From positions 1 through 64,000 of the forward strand of contig NZ_LBMW01000033.1 of NCBI RefSeq assembly GCF_026168105.1: 64,000 nt of DNA, written 5' to 3'. Positions 36,789 through 45,314 of the stretch are shown piece by piece (within the stretch, counting starts at the first letter, position 1; each line of letters starts with the position of its first letter). Made by a program: the position numbers and the translations under genes. The notes below the pieces were generated by a model that was given only the letters and a program-made list of their open reading frames with translations, was not told the DNA's origin and did no database searches. The DNA is from Streptomyces hygroscopicus. GTDB taxonomy: Bacteria > Actinomycetota > Actinomycetes > Streptomycetales > Streptomycetaceae.

Positions 36789-37112
36789 ATGCACATCAGG
36801 GGCGACCACGCCGAGCTGGTCGTCGGGGGCCGCCTCGACGTCCGCAGCGCGGCGGACGCCCGTACGGTCCTGCACTCGGCCGTCGACGACGGAGTCGGTG
36901 ACCTGGTGCTCGACCTGTCCGAACTGGACTCCTGGGACGCCACCGGACTCGGGGTGATCATGGGGGCTCACCGGAGGGCCGGGCGGTGCGGCCGGCGGCT
37001 GGTGCTGCGCGGCGTACCACTGCAGATGCAGCGCCTGCTGGTCGCCACCCGGCTGCACCGGATCCTCGCCATCGAGGGCGGCATCGGGGTGGAGTCACTG
37101 CCCCGCGTGTGA
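36789..37112 (+). CDS. STAS-domain protein (anti-sigma factor antagonist type)
   Basis: This 107-residue single STAS domain resembles SpoIIAA/RsbV proteins that bind anti-sigma kinases. The key loop reads SWDATGLGVIMG where the phosphorylated Ser of SpoIIAA (DSSGLG) is expected; Thr occupies the neighbouring acceptor site, so phospho-control could persist through Thr or be lost. GGGGAGCG lies before the ATG. It stands alone, with no kinase gene adjacent. Confidence 0.85.
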   Translation: MHIRGDHAELVVGGRLDVRSAADARTVLHSAVDDGVGDLVLDLSELDSWDATGLGVIMGAHRRAGRCGRRLVLRGVPLQMQRLLVATRLHRILAIEGGIGVESLPRV

Positions 37113-37209
37113 CCCGGCGGCCGGGGCCACGGGAGTGAACACCGACGAAACGTGCGTCGCGAACAATCCTCACGAGACTGTGATGTCTCGGGCGGCGCGG
37201 TACCCCGGC

Positions 37210-37240
37210 TTGTCAGAGATACTGTGCGAAGGTTTAGGGT
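37210..37240 (+). promoter_or_regulatory. Candidate promoter before the P-loop membrane protein
   Basis: TTGTCA (37210-37215), 19-base spacer, TAGGGT (37235-37240). Both boxes are good but the spacing is long. The 243-base gap carries no convincing gene. Confidence 0.35.
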
Positions 37241-37355
37241 TCGGCTGCCCGCCGCCCGTCACCCTCGAGCGGGCACCGGACCAGAAGCGACAGCGCAGTG
37301 TGCGGCAAGGCCGGGAGGGGCTCAGGCACACCACGCTTTTGGGGGGCTAGGACCT

Positions 37356-39851
37356 ATGGACCCGATCAACCCGGGACCCGAGGAGTACGGCCACGACGGC
37401 GCCCTGGAGGCGCCGCGCCAGCGCCCGCCGAGGGAACCCATGACACCGGACTTCGGTCAGCCGGCGCCGGCGCACGCCCGTACCGTCCAACTCGTGTCGG
37501 GCGACTTCCTGCTCACCGTCAACCCCGTGGACGGCAGTGAGATAGAGGCCTGCCCGCCCGGGGCACGGCCCGCACCGCCCATGAGGCGTACCGCCGCCCA
37601 GCGGACCGAGCTCGACCGCTCGGGCCGGCCGCCGGTGCCGCCGGGGCCCGCGCAGCCGCGACAGCCGCTCCTCGAGCGCCAGGAGGAGCGCGAGCGCCTC
37701 GTACGGCTTCTGGCGCGAGGCCGCTCGGTCCGGCTCACCGGGCCCTCCGGCTCCGGCCGCACGGCGCTCCTGGAGGTCGTCGCCGAGGACTGCGCGGACC
37801 TCGCGCCCGACGGTGTGATCCGCCTCTGTGGCCACCGGCGCACCACGGGCGACCTCCTGCACGACCTCTTCGCCGCCGTGCACAGCGCACCCCTCCACCG
37901 CCCGGAACGGGACGAACTGCTCCAGTACGTCCGCGAGATCGGCGCCGTCGTCGTCCTCGACGACCTGGAGTTCGGCGGCAGCGCGCTGGACGAGCTCCTC
38001 GACGCGACGCCCGAGTGCGCGTTCCTGCTCTCGGCCACCCCCGACGTGCCCGCGCCCTCCGCCGACTCCCATGTGGAAGAGGTCTTCCTCAGCGGACTCG
38101 ACCGCGCGGCGGGCCTCGAACTCCTGGAGCGCGCCGTCGGCCGCGACCTCACCGAGGAGGAGACGAACTGGGCGGGCGACCTCTGGTTCGAGTCCGAAGG
38201 ACTGCCGCTGCGCTTCATGCAGGCCGGGGCGCTGCTGCGGCAGCGGGACCGGATGCGCGCCGACGCCGATGCCTTGGACGACTTCGGCGTCTTCCAGGAA
38301 CCCCCGGCGGACACGCCCTTCGAGGCCGGGGACGGACACGACGTGCCGCTGCCCTCGCTCGCCGAGGCCGCCGCGCCCGCCCCGCTGCTGGCCTCCCGGC
38401 TCAGCGCGTCGGCGCGTGACACGCTCAAGTTCGCGGTCGCGCTCGGCGGCGAGGTGCCTCATCAGACGCATCTGCCGGCCCTCGTGGACGACACGCACGC
38501 GGACGCGGCGCTCGCCGAACTCGCCGGTTGCGCCCTGGTCTCCCCGGTCGGCTCCCGCTACCGGCTCGCCGCCGGGGTGCTGGCCCAGCTGGAGGCCGCC
38601 GGGTACGGGACCGGCGCACAGGACTACGCGCTCAAGGCCGCCCGGCACTACGCCTGGTGGGCCGGCCACCCCTCGGTCACCGCGGAGCGGGTCTCCGCGG
38701 AGGCCGACGCCGTGCTGGCCGCCCTGAGCGTCCTGGTACCCGAGACGGCCCCGCCCGCGGAGGACGAGCAGAGCGCCGCCGTAGAACTGGCCCGGCAGGC
38801 CGCGCCCGCCTTCGCCGCCGGACTGGATTGGAGTGCCTGGGAGCGGGCGCTGCGCTCCGGCGCCGAGGCGGCCCGGCTCGCCGGAGAGGTCGGCGACCAG
38901 GCCTACTTCCACCATGAGTTGGGCATACTCGCGCTCTGCCGCGGACGGCTCGACCGGGCCCGCACCGAGCTGGAGGCCTCGATCGGGCTGCGCGGTGCCC
39001 TCTCCGACAAGCGCGGCACGGTCGCCGGGCGGCGCGCCCTTGCCCTGGTCGCCGACCGCTCCGGAGCGACGCGGCCCGGCGGGCGCACGGCGGCGGGCGA
39101 GGAGGTGCCGGACGCGCGGCACGAGGAGTCGGTGTCGCCGCCCCGCGGTGTGCCGGCCGCCTTCGGGCCGGGCGTACCGGCCGTACCGGCCGGTGACTCG
39201 GCGACGCTGGTCACGCACCAGGCGGTGGACGGCCCCGGTGGCGTGCGGAGCGTCGTGAAGGGCACCCGGCGCAATCTGGTGGCCGCGGGCGCCGGGGCGG
39301 CGCTGGTCGCCCTGCTCGGCACCGTCGTGACGCTCGGCATGACCTCGAACAACGACAGCAACGCCCCGTCCCAGAAGGTCCGTGTGGGCCCCTCGGCGAG
39401 CCAGGACGCGAACGACGGCAGTCTCGGCGCGGACAAGGCGAACAAGGGCGGGGGCGGCTCGGGCGTGGCCGGCACCCCGACGTCCAGAGGGCCCGGAGCC
39501 AGGGGCACGCACGGCGCGACGGACGGAACGACGGACGGTCCGACGCCGGGCACCTCGGGCCACCCTTCGGACACCCCCACGGACAACCCGACAGGTACGA
39601 GGGGCGCGACCCCGTCGAAGTCCTCGTCGAAGCCGCCGTCGAAGCCACCGACGTCGACGACATCGTCGAGTTCGTCGCCGACCTCGTCGACCGGCACCCC
39701 ACAGCCCTCGGGGTCGGGGTCCACCACCCCGAGCACCTCCAACTCGGCCAGCGGCCCCGCCTCCAGCTCCCCGGCCGCCACGGGCAGCTCGCCGGGCACC
39801 CCGTCGGCCGGTGGTTCGGGAACGCCCAGCCGTCCGGGCACGGTGATCTGA
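37356..39851 (+). CDS. Membrane-anchored STAND-like P-loop protein with Ser/Thr/Pro-rich tail
   Basis: The 831-residue protein starts with a Pro-rich disordered head (1-100). It is followed by an AAA/STAND-like NTPase domain: P-loop GPSGSGRT (129-136), with Arg135 in the usual Lys position, and Walker B-like IGAVVVLDDLEF. A helical region follows (about 380-590, helical-repeat-like, SLDWSAWERALRSG type). One membrane helix lies at about 641-663 (LVAAGAGAALVALLGTVVTLG). The last 170 residues are low-complexity Ser, Thr, Pro, Gly and probably outside the cell. The ATG at 37356 was chosen near GGGGGCTAGG. Genes of this kind recur in Streptomyces, but I know of no assigned function; wall- or membrane-associated signalling is a guess. 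Confidence 0.75.
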   Translation: MDPINPGPEEYGHDGALEAPRQRPPREPMTPDFGQPAPAHARTVQLVSGDFLLTVNPVDGSEIEACPPGARPAPPMRRTAAQRTELDRSGRPPVPPGPAQPRQPLLERQEERERLVRLLARGRSVRLTGPSGSGRTALLEVVAEDCADLAPDGVIRLCGHRRTTGDLLHDLFAAVHSAPLHRPERDELLQYVREIGAVVVLDDLEFGGSALDELLDATPECAFLLSATPDVPAPSADSHVEEVFLSGLDRAAGLELLERAVGRDLTEEETNWAGDLWFESEGLPLRFMQAGALLRQRDRMRADADALDDFGVFQEPPADTPFEAGDGHDVPLPSLAEAAAPAPLLASRLSASARDTLKFAVALGGEVPHQTHLPALVDDTHADAALAELAGCALVSPVGSRYRLAAGVLAQLEAAGYGTGAQDYALKAARHYAWWAGHPSVTAERVSAEADAVLAALSVLVPETAPPAEDEQSAAVELARQAAPAFAAGLDWSAWERALRSGAEAARLAGEVGDQAYFHHELGILALCRGRLDRARTELEASIGLRGALSDKRGTVAGRRALALVADRSGATRPGGRTAAGEEVPDARHEESVSPPRGVPAAFGPGVPAVPAGDSATLVTHQAVDGPGGVRSVVKGTRRNLVAAGAGAALVALLGTVVTLGMTSNNDSNAPSQKVRVGPSASQDANDGSLGADKANKGGGGSGVAGTPTSRGPGARGTHGATDGTTDGPTPGTSGHPSDTPTDNPTGTRGATPSKSSSKPPSKPPTSTTSSSSSPTSSTGTPQPSGSGSTTPSTSNSASGPASSSPAATGSSPGTPSAGGSGTPSRPGTVI

Positions 39852-39868
39852 GGCCCCGTAGGCGCAAA

Positions 39869-39899
39869 AGGGCCGGGTCCGCGTTCCGGACCCGGCCCT
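39869..39899. terminator. Bidirectional terminator
   Basis: AGGGCCGGGTCCG/CGGACCCGGCCCT is a perfect 13-bp stem with a 5-base loop between convergent genes; AAAAG on its left gives a U-run for the minus-strand nucS transcript. Confidence 0.92.
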
Positions 39900-39918
39900 G
39901 AAGTCGTCGTACCGCCCG

Positions 39919-40590
39919 TCAGAACAACCGCAGTTTGTCGTCCTCGATGCCCCGCAGCGCGTCGTAGTCCAGGACCGTGCAGCCGATGCCGCGGTCCGTG
40001 GCGAGCACGCGGGCCTGCGGCTTGATCTCCTGGGCCGCGAAGATGCCCCGTACCGGAGCCAGGTGCGGGTCCCGGTTCAGAAGCTCCAGATAGCGGGTGA
40101 GCTGCTCCACGCCGTCGATCTCGCCGCGCCGCTTGATCTCCACGGCGACGGTCCCGCCGTCCGCGTCCCGGCACAGGATGTCCACCGGCCCGATCGCCGT
40201 CATGTACTCACGGCGGATGAGCGTGTAGCCATCGCCGAGCGTCTCTATGCGGTCCGCGAGCAGCTCCTGGAGGTGTGCTTCCACGCCGTCCTTGATCAGA
40301 CCGGGGTCCACGCCGAGTTCGTGCGACGAGTCGTGGAGGATCTCCTCCATCGTGATGATCAGTTTCTCGCCTGCTTTGTTGACAACGGTCCAGACGCCCT
40401 CCTCGTCACCCGCACCTTCCTTCAGGGTGCAGGGCGGCGACATCCAGTTGAGGGGCTTGTAGGCCCGGTCGTCCGCGTGGATCGAAACGCTGCCGTCCGC
40501 CTTCACCAGGATCAGGCGGGGCGCGGAGGGAAGGTGTGCGGTGAGACGGCCCGCGTAGTCGACGGAGCACCGGGCAATGACGAGACGCAT
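39919..40590 (-). CDS. nucS: Mismatch-specific endonuclease NucS/EndoMS
   Basis: NucS cuts both strands at mismatches and is the core of non-canonical mismatch repair in actinobacteria, which lack MutS/MutL. The 223-residue protein has the N-terminal DNA-binding half and a RecB-like nuclease half: Asp137 (PVDILC), Glu151 and Lys153 (VAVEIKRRG), Gln163. It ends in DDKLRLF, the C-terminal clamp-interaction type motif. The start MRLVIARCS lacks a ribosome-binding site. A -10-like TAGCGT (minus strand, 40599-40604) ends eight bases upstream, suggesting a leaderless mRNA. Confidence 0.93.
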   Translation of the reverse strand: MRLVIARCSVDYAGRLTAHLPSAPRLILVKADGSVSIHADDRAYKPLNWMSPPCTLKEGAGDEEGVWTVVNKAGEKLIITMEEILHDSSHELGVDPGLIKDGVEAHLQELLADRIETLGDGYTLIRREYMTAIGPVDILCRDADGGTVAVEIKRRGEIDGVEQLTRYLELLNRDPHLAPVRGIFAAQEIKPQARVLATDRGIGCTVLDYDALRGIEDDKLRLF

Positions 40591-40948
40591 GGTCGGCAAC
40601 GCTACTCGACGCGCCCCGCCCGGCGCGATTCGCCCTCGTGAGCAGCCCAGGGCCCGCCCGAGCCCCGCTGCCGGAGACCGCGACGGGGAACCTGCCCGGC
40701 CTCTCCGGCCGCACCCGAGCTCCCCGGGGCAGGTCCCTCCCATTCTTCCGTGATGCCCCTGTTCGGTAGTGGCTGGTTGTGTGCCTAGCGGGAGTTTGCG
40801 GTGTGCGCATTCTCCTGGTGCCGTCACCGTCCGTTGCCTAACGTAGTAAACGGGAGGTCGTGCGGTGTGTACGCAGCGTGTTCGATATCGCGAATCTCCC
40901 TTCCCTGTCCGTCAACCCCGGTTGCTCTGGGGTGCGAGAGGAGTACCC

Positions 40949-41341
40949 ATGTCGCTCGACGTCTCACCGGCCCTACTCGAACAGGCCGAGCGAGGCGAGG
41001 TCGACGAAGCCGATTTCGTCGACTGCGTCCGGACCTCCCTGCCCTACGCGTGGGAGATGATCAGCTCCCTGGTGGCCCAGCTGAAGGTGGACGGCGGCCA
41101 GTTCGCCGACAACCAGACGCCCCCGCCGGACGAGCAGGCACGTGGACAGCTGCTGCGTGCGCTCGCGAGTGACGCGATACGCGGCGCCCTGCAGCGGCAC
41201 TTCGGAGTGCGCCTGGCCTTCCAGAACTGCCACCGTGTGGCGGTGTTCCCGCTGGACTCCTCGGTGGACGAAACGCTGGCCCGCTTCACCTCGGTCCGCA
41301 GTCAGCTGCTCAACCAGTCTCCGGAGCTGCGGGACTGCTGA
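40949..41341 (+). CDS. SCO5389 family protein
   Basis: The 130-residue protein begins MSLDVSPALLEQAERGEVDEA after GAGAGGAG. It is acidic, helical and contains LPYAWEMISSL, DNQTPPPDEQARGQLL and FQNCHRVAVF segments. It belongs to the small actinobacterial family named after S. coelicolor SCO5389, next to nucS; the function is unknown. It has no signal peptide or membrane helix. Confidence 0.85.
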   Translation: MSLDVSPALLEQAERGEVDEADFVDCVRTSLPYAWEMISSLVAQLKVDGGQFADNQTPPPDEQARGQLLRALASDAIRGALQRHFGVRLAFQNCHRVAVFPLDSSVDETLARFTSVRSQLLNQSPELRDC

Positions 41342-41452
41342 CGCGATTTGACGCCGCATGGCTTGCCGCTCCGTACGCTGGAGGTGCATCGATCTGTACC
41401 GGAGCGGCAAGCTCCCGGCGGCGGTCCCGGCCAGGAGCCGGATCCGGCGGGC

Positions 41453-42481
41453 TCAGCGGAGCTGGGGGAGCACCTCGGCACCCAGCCTCCGCACGTTCTC
41501 CTCCGTCGCCGCGAGGTCGCCGGAGCCCTCGACGAGCAGGGCGAAGCGCGCGATGCCCGTCCGCTCCGCGGTCGCCGTGAGCCGGTCGACGCACAACCGC
41601 GGGGTTCCCACCGGGTGCAGCCCGCACAGCAGTTCGGTGTACGCCAGCGGGTCCCGCATCGAGCGGGCCCGGCCGTCGACCGTCACATGAGCGTCGAGCC
41701 CCTGTTTGAGCCAGCCCGGCATCGCCTTGGCCAGCGTCTCCGCCGCGTCGGTGAGCCGGTCGGCGATCTGGCAGACGCCGGCCGAGACATGGCCGGCGCC
41801 GGCGATCACGTCCCCGTCGACCCCCGCCGCGTGCGCGTACTGCGCCCACAATGCGACCATGTCCGCCTTCTCCTCGTCCCCGACGTGCATGCCGAGCAGC
41901 ATCGGCAGGCCCCGTTCGGCCGCCAGCCGTACGCTCGCCGGTGAGGTGCAGGCGACGACGACCTCCGGTCCCTCGGTGTCGGTGAGCGACTCCGAAGGCC
42001 GTGGGACGACCGGGACTTCACGGAAGCTGAATCGTTCCCCCGCGGCGGCGACGGACGGTTCGCGCAGCCAGCGCACCAGCAGATCGAGTGATTCCGGGAA
42101 CCCCGTCTCGTACGCCTGGAGGCCGGCACCGAAGACCTCCAGGTCGACCCATGGTCCGCCGCGCCCGACCCCGAGTGAGAAGCGCCCGCCCGAGGTGAGG
42201 TGCAGCAGCGCGGCCTGCTCGCCGAGCGCCACCGGGTGGACGGTGGGCAGCACGCTCACCGCCGTGCCCACCCGGATCCGGCGGGTGCGGCCCAGCAGGA
42301 GGGCCGCCAGGGTGATGGCCGACGGGCACGTCCCGTACGGCACGAAGTGGTGCTCGGCCAGCCACACTGCGTCAAGGCCCGCTTCCTCGGCGACCTCGGC
42401 CGACCGCACCGCGCGGTGCAGCGCCTCCCCCTGGCCCTGTCCCGGGAACTGGGCCGCCAGTACAAAACTTCCTACGCGCAT
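41453..42481 (-). CDS. LLM-class flavin-dependent oxidoreductase
   Basis: The 342-residue protein has the bacterial luciferase-like barrel: FVLAAQFPGQ start, AGLDAVWLAEHHF, GTAVSVLPTVHPVALGEQAA split around the flavin strand, and GRFSLGVGRGGPWVD, the motif for FMN or F420 binding. It is probably a monooxygenase or F420-dependent enzyme of unknown substrate. The start was set at the ATG after AGGAAG rather than further upstream. It is divergent from the zinc-ribbon gene. Confidence 0.88.
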   Translation of the reverse strand: MRVGSFVLAAQFPGQGQGEALHRAVRSAEVAEEAGLDAVWLAEHHFVPYGTCPSAITLAALLLGRTRRIRVGTAVSVLPTVHPVALGEQAALLHLTSGGRFSLGVGRGGPWVDLEVFGAGLQAYETGFPESLDLLVRWLREPSVAAAGERFSFREVPVVPRPSESLTDTEGPEVVVACTSPASVRLAAERGLPMLLGMHVGDEEKADMVALWAQYAHAAGVDGDVIAGAGHVSAGVCQIADRLTDAAETLAKAMPGWLKQGLDAHVTVDGRARSMRDPLAYTELLCGLHPVGTPRLCVDRLTATAERTGIARFALLVEGSGDLAATEENVRRLGAEVLPQLR

Positions 42482-42701
42482 CGCACTTCCTGCTTTCCTG
42501 GCTCCGACACGGAGCTCCCCCACCCGGCATAACTGTCTGACATGTGCCCAAGTCACGGGTTGACGGAGAGATTTGCGGATTGTCTGCAGATTGGGCCGAC
42601 GGGAGGGGTGTCTGTCGGATCGGTGACGTACGCGTACCCCCGTACGCGCCGCGTAGGCTGGACAGGACCCGTGCTTCCTGTATGGCTCCGTGAGGTGTCC
42701 C

Positions 42702-43031
42702 GTGTCCCCGCGTCGCAACCGTCCCAAGGGCTCCGGCTCGCCCGGCCGGAGCGCGGACGACGACCAGTCGCGCTACGGCGGCTGGCAGTCCACCGAGAGC
42801 TGGGGCGGCGAGGAGTGGAGCGTACGGCACGTGGCGGGCGCGAGCGCCGAGGGCAAGACCTACCGCTGCCCCGGCTGCGACCAGGTCATCCCCTCCGGCG
42901 TCCCGCATGTGGTGGCCTGGCCCGAGCACGCGGGCGTGGACGACCGCCGGCACTGGCACAAGTCCTGCTGGAACGCGAAGGACCGCCGCACCACGCGGGT
43001 GCGGCGGTCCCGTAACGCGCCGAGGTACTGA
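42702..43031 (+). CDS. Small zinc-ribbon protein
   Basis: The 109-residue basic protein starts at a GTG (MSPRRNRPKG) with GTGAGG just upstream. A likely zinc site is formed by YRCPGCDQ and HWHKSCW (two Cys, then His and Cys about 30 residues later). Both tails are basic and low-complexity, suggesting nucleic acid binding. Orthologues have been annotated as ATP/GTP-binding without clear support. The gene ends 8 bases from the convergent ABC permease gene. Confidence 0.75.
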   Translation: MSPRRNRPKGSGSPGRSADDDQSRYGGWQSTESWGGEEWSVRHVAGASAEGKTYRCPGCDQVIPSGVPHVVAWPEHAGVDDRRHWHKSCWNAKDRRTTRVRRSRNAPRY

Positions 43032-43038
43032 ACCCGGC

Positions 43039-43902
43039 CTACACGTCCCGCTTCTCCAGCAGCAGATACGCGCCGGTGAAGGCGGCGGCGGTCACGCCCA
43101 GGGCGATCCACAGCGGATCCCAGCCGGACGGGCCCGAGGACGTCAGGGAGTTGGAGTAGAAGACGCTGAGCTGGTTCGGGATCGAGTACTCCAACAGGGC
43201 CTGACGCACCTTCGCCAGCGACTCCGAGAACATGAAGAGCGCCACGACCATGGGGGCGAGCACCGCCCCGATCATGATGGTGATGGCGCCCGCCGAATGC
43301 CGGACGATCGAACCCACGACGAGCGAGAGCAGTCCCAGCAGCGCGACGTAGAGGGAGACGCCGAGGGTCGCTTTCAGCCACTCCCCGCCGGAGGGCTCCG
43401 GGGCCCCGTGCACCATGGCCACCTGCGCGAAGGCGACGAGGGAGGCGGTCACCAGCGTGACCACGAAGGCGACGAGGAAGAACACGATCGCCTTCGCCAC
43501 GAGCACCCGCCCCCGGCTGGGGCACGCGGTCATCGTGGTGCGGATCATGCCGGTGCCGTACTCCGACGAGGTGGTCAGCACGCCGAGCGTGATGATGCAG
43601 ATGCCGCCGAAGAGCAGCCCGAAGAAGCCGAGGGACAGCGGATTCAGGCTACTCACGTTCGACGAGGAGTTCGCGACCAGCGCACCGGCGCCGAGGCCCA
43701 TGCCGAGCACCAGCAGGACGAACACCCCGAGCGTCCACATCGTGGAGCGCACCGACCGGATCTTCGTCCACTCCGAGGCGAGGGCGTGGCCGAGGTGGGT
43801 CCGTACCACCGGGATCGGCGAGGTGTAGCTGGGGTATGCGGAGCCGGGCGCCGTCTGCCAGGTGGGCGCGGCCTGCGGCATCGGGGACTGGGGCGTGCTC
43901 AT
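43039..43902 (-). CDS. ABC-2 type permease, pair 1
   Basis: The 287-residue protein has a Pro/Gln-rich cytoplasmic head (about 1-40), then the ABC-2 motif LASEWTKIRSVRSTMWTL and six hydrophobic helices, ending with LLLEKRDV. The sequence TSSEYGTGMIRTTMTA is shared with the paralogous permease encoded at 45.3-46.1 kb (NEYSTGMIRTSLAA). Its ATG overlaps the ATPase stop by four bases. The substrate is unknown. Confidence 0.9.
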   Translation of the reverse strand: MSTPQSPMPQAAPTWQTAPGSAYPSYTSPIPVVRTHLGHALASEWTKIRSVRSTMWTLGVFVLLVLGMGLGAGALVANSSSNVSSLNPLSLGFFGLLFGGICIITLGVLTTSSEYGTGMIRTTMTACPSRGRVLVAKAIVFFLVAFVVTLVTASLVAFAQVAMVHGAPEPSGGEWLKATLGVSLYVALLGLLSLVVGSIVRHSAGAITIMIGAVLAPMVVALFMFSESLAKVRQALLEYSIPNQLSVFYSNSLTSSGPSGWDPLWIALGVTAAAFTGAYLLLEKRDV

Positions 43903-45104
43903 CGGGCGTCCTCGGACTGGGTGGCGGCGGGGGAGGCAGGAACGTCGGCGGCGGCCGGTGCCCGGTCCTGGGGGGCCGGCTGCGCGTAGGGGTTCGGCTG
44001 CTGCCCAGCGGGTGGCGCGGCCGGAGCGGCGTAGGGGCCCGCCTGCTGCTGCCCCGGCGTCGTGAAGGCCTGCCCGCCCTGCTGGGGCGGCGGCGGGGCG
44101 TACCAGTCCGGCTGACCCTGCCCGGGCACCGGCATCGGCGGTTGGACGCCGGGCGGCAACGGCTGCATCAGGCCCGCCTTCTGGTCGATGGTCGAGCGGT
44201 AGTCGACCGCGCCCTGGGTCATCCGCATGTACGCCTCCTCCAGCGAGGCCTGGTGCGGCGACAGCTCCCACAGGCGTACGTCGGTGTCGTGCGCGATCTC
44301 GCTGATGCGCGGCAGCGGCAGCCCCGTGACGCGCAGCGCGCCGTCCTGCTCGGGCAGCACATGCCCGCCCGCGTCGGTGAGCGCGGCGGTCAGCTTCTCC
44401 CGCTGCTGCGGCTCGGTGTCGGGGGTGCGGACGCGGGCGAAGTCCGCCGAGTTGGCGGAGATGAAGTCCTTGACGCTCATGTCGGCGAGCAGCTGTCCGC
44501 GCCCGATCACGATCAAGTGATCGGCGGTGAGCGCCATTTCGCTCATGAGGTGGGAGGAGACGAAGACCGTACGGCCCTCCGCCGCGAGGGACTTCATCAG
44601 ATTGCGCACCCAGAGGATGCCCTCCGGGTCGAGGCCGTTGACCGGCTCGTCGAAGAGGAGCACCTGGGGGTCGCCGAGGAGCGCGGCGGCGATGCCGAGC
44701 CGCTGCCCCATGCCGAGTGAGAAGCCCTTGGACCGCTTTCCGGCCACGTCCTGGAGGCCGACGACTCCGAGCACCTCGTCGACGCGGCGGGCCGGGATGC
44801 CCGAGAGCTGGGCGAGAGACAGCAGGTGGTTGCGGGCGGCCCGGCCGCCGTGCACGGCCTTGGCGTCGAGCAGGGCGCCGACGTGCCGGGGGGCGTTGGG
44901 CAGCTTGCGGTACGGATAGCCGCCGATCGTCACCCGCCCCGAGGTGGGGTTGTCCAGGCCGAGGATCATGCGCATGGTCGTCGACTTGCCCGAGCCGTTG
45001 GGCCCGAGGAAACCGGTGACGGCGCCCGGCCGTACCTGGAAGGAGAGGTTGTGTACAGCGGTCTTGTCGCCGTAGCGCTTCGTCAGGCCGACTGCCTCGA
45101 TCAT
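43899..45104 (-). CDS. ABC transporter ATPase with Pro/Gln-rich tail, pair 1
   Basis: The ATPase of 401 residues has Walker A GPNGSGKST (K40), a degenerate signature SLGMGQRLGIAAAL, Walker B VLLFDEPVNGLDPEG and switch His in VSSHLMSEM. The last 90 residues are a Pro, Gln, Ala, Gly tail (QPPMPVPGQGQPDW, QQAGPYAAPAAPPAG) absent from the paralogue encoded downstream in this window. The start MIEAVGL was chosen with CGGAGC upstream. It is coupled with the permease gene at 43.0-43.9 kb. Confidence 0.92.
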   Translation of the reverse strand: MIEAVGLTKRYGDKTAVHNLSFQVRPGAVTGFLGPNGSGKSTTMRMILGLDNPTSGRVTIGGYPYRKLPNAPRHVGALLDAKAVHGGRAARNHLLSLAQLSGIPARRVDEVLGVVGLQDVAGKRSKGFSLGMGQRLGIAAALLGDPQVLLFDEPVNGLDPEGILWVRNLMKSLAAEGRTVFVSSHLMSEMALTADHLIVIGRGQLLADMSVKDFISANSADFARVRTPDTEPQQREKLTAALTDAGGHVLPEQDGALRVTGLPLPRISEIAHDTDVRLWELSPHQASLEEAYMRMTQGAVDYRSTIDQKAGLMQPLPPGVQPPMPVPGQGQPDWYAPPPPQQGGQAFTTPGQQQAGPYAAPAAPPAGQQPNPYAQPAPQDRAPAAADVPASPAATQSEDAR

Positions 45105-45265
45105 GCTCCGCACCCATCGAAAGGTTCAGGACGTCCGGGCGCAGGCTGCCCCCGTAAGGGTTAGGAGGATATCCGGGCGCTGACGGTTCCGCTCAAGAGA
45201 ATGCAAAGGCTCGCAGGTCACCGGGATGAGGGCGTTCTTACCTCGAGGGGTACGGGTCCGTGTAT

Positions 45266-45303
45266 GGGTACGGGTCCGCCCCGGTCAGGGCGGACCCGTA
45301 CCC
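45266..45303 (-). terminator. Terminator after ABC pair 2
   Basis: GGGTACGGGTCCGCCC and GGGCGGACCCGTACCC make a perfect 16-bp stem with a 6-base loop, just past the stop of the second permease gene. A partial extra copy GGGTACGGGTCCG lies at 45248-45260. Confidence 0.9.
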
Positions 45304-45314
45304 CCTGACGACGC

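Noticed and set aside
37135..37350. A 71-codon frame in the gap before the P-loop membrane protein
   Set aside because: It overlaps the candidate promoter, has no strong ribosome-binding site and shows no recognisable domain.
43039..45117. A fused frame running from the pair 1 permease into its ATPase region
   Set aside because: The upstream part is out of frame with the real ATPase gene; the permease has its own ATG overlapping the ATPase stop by four bases.
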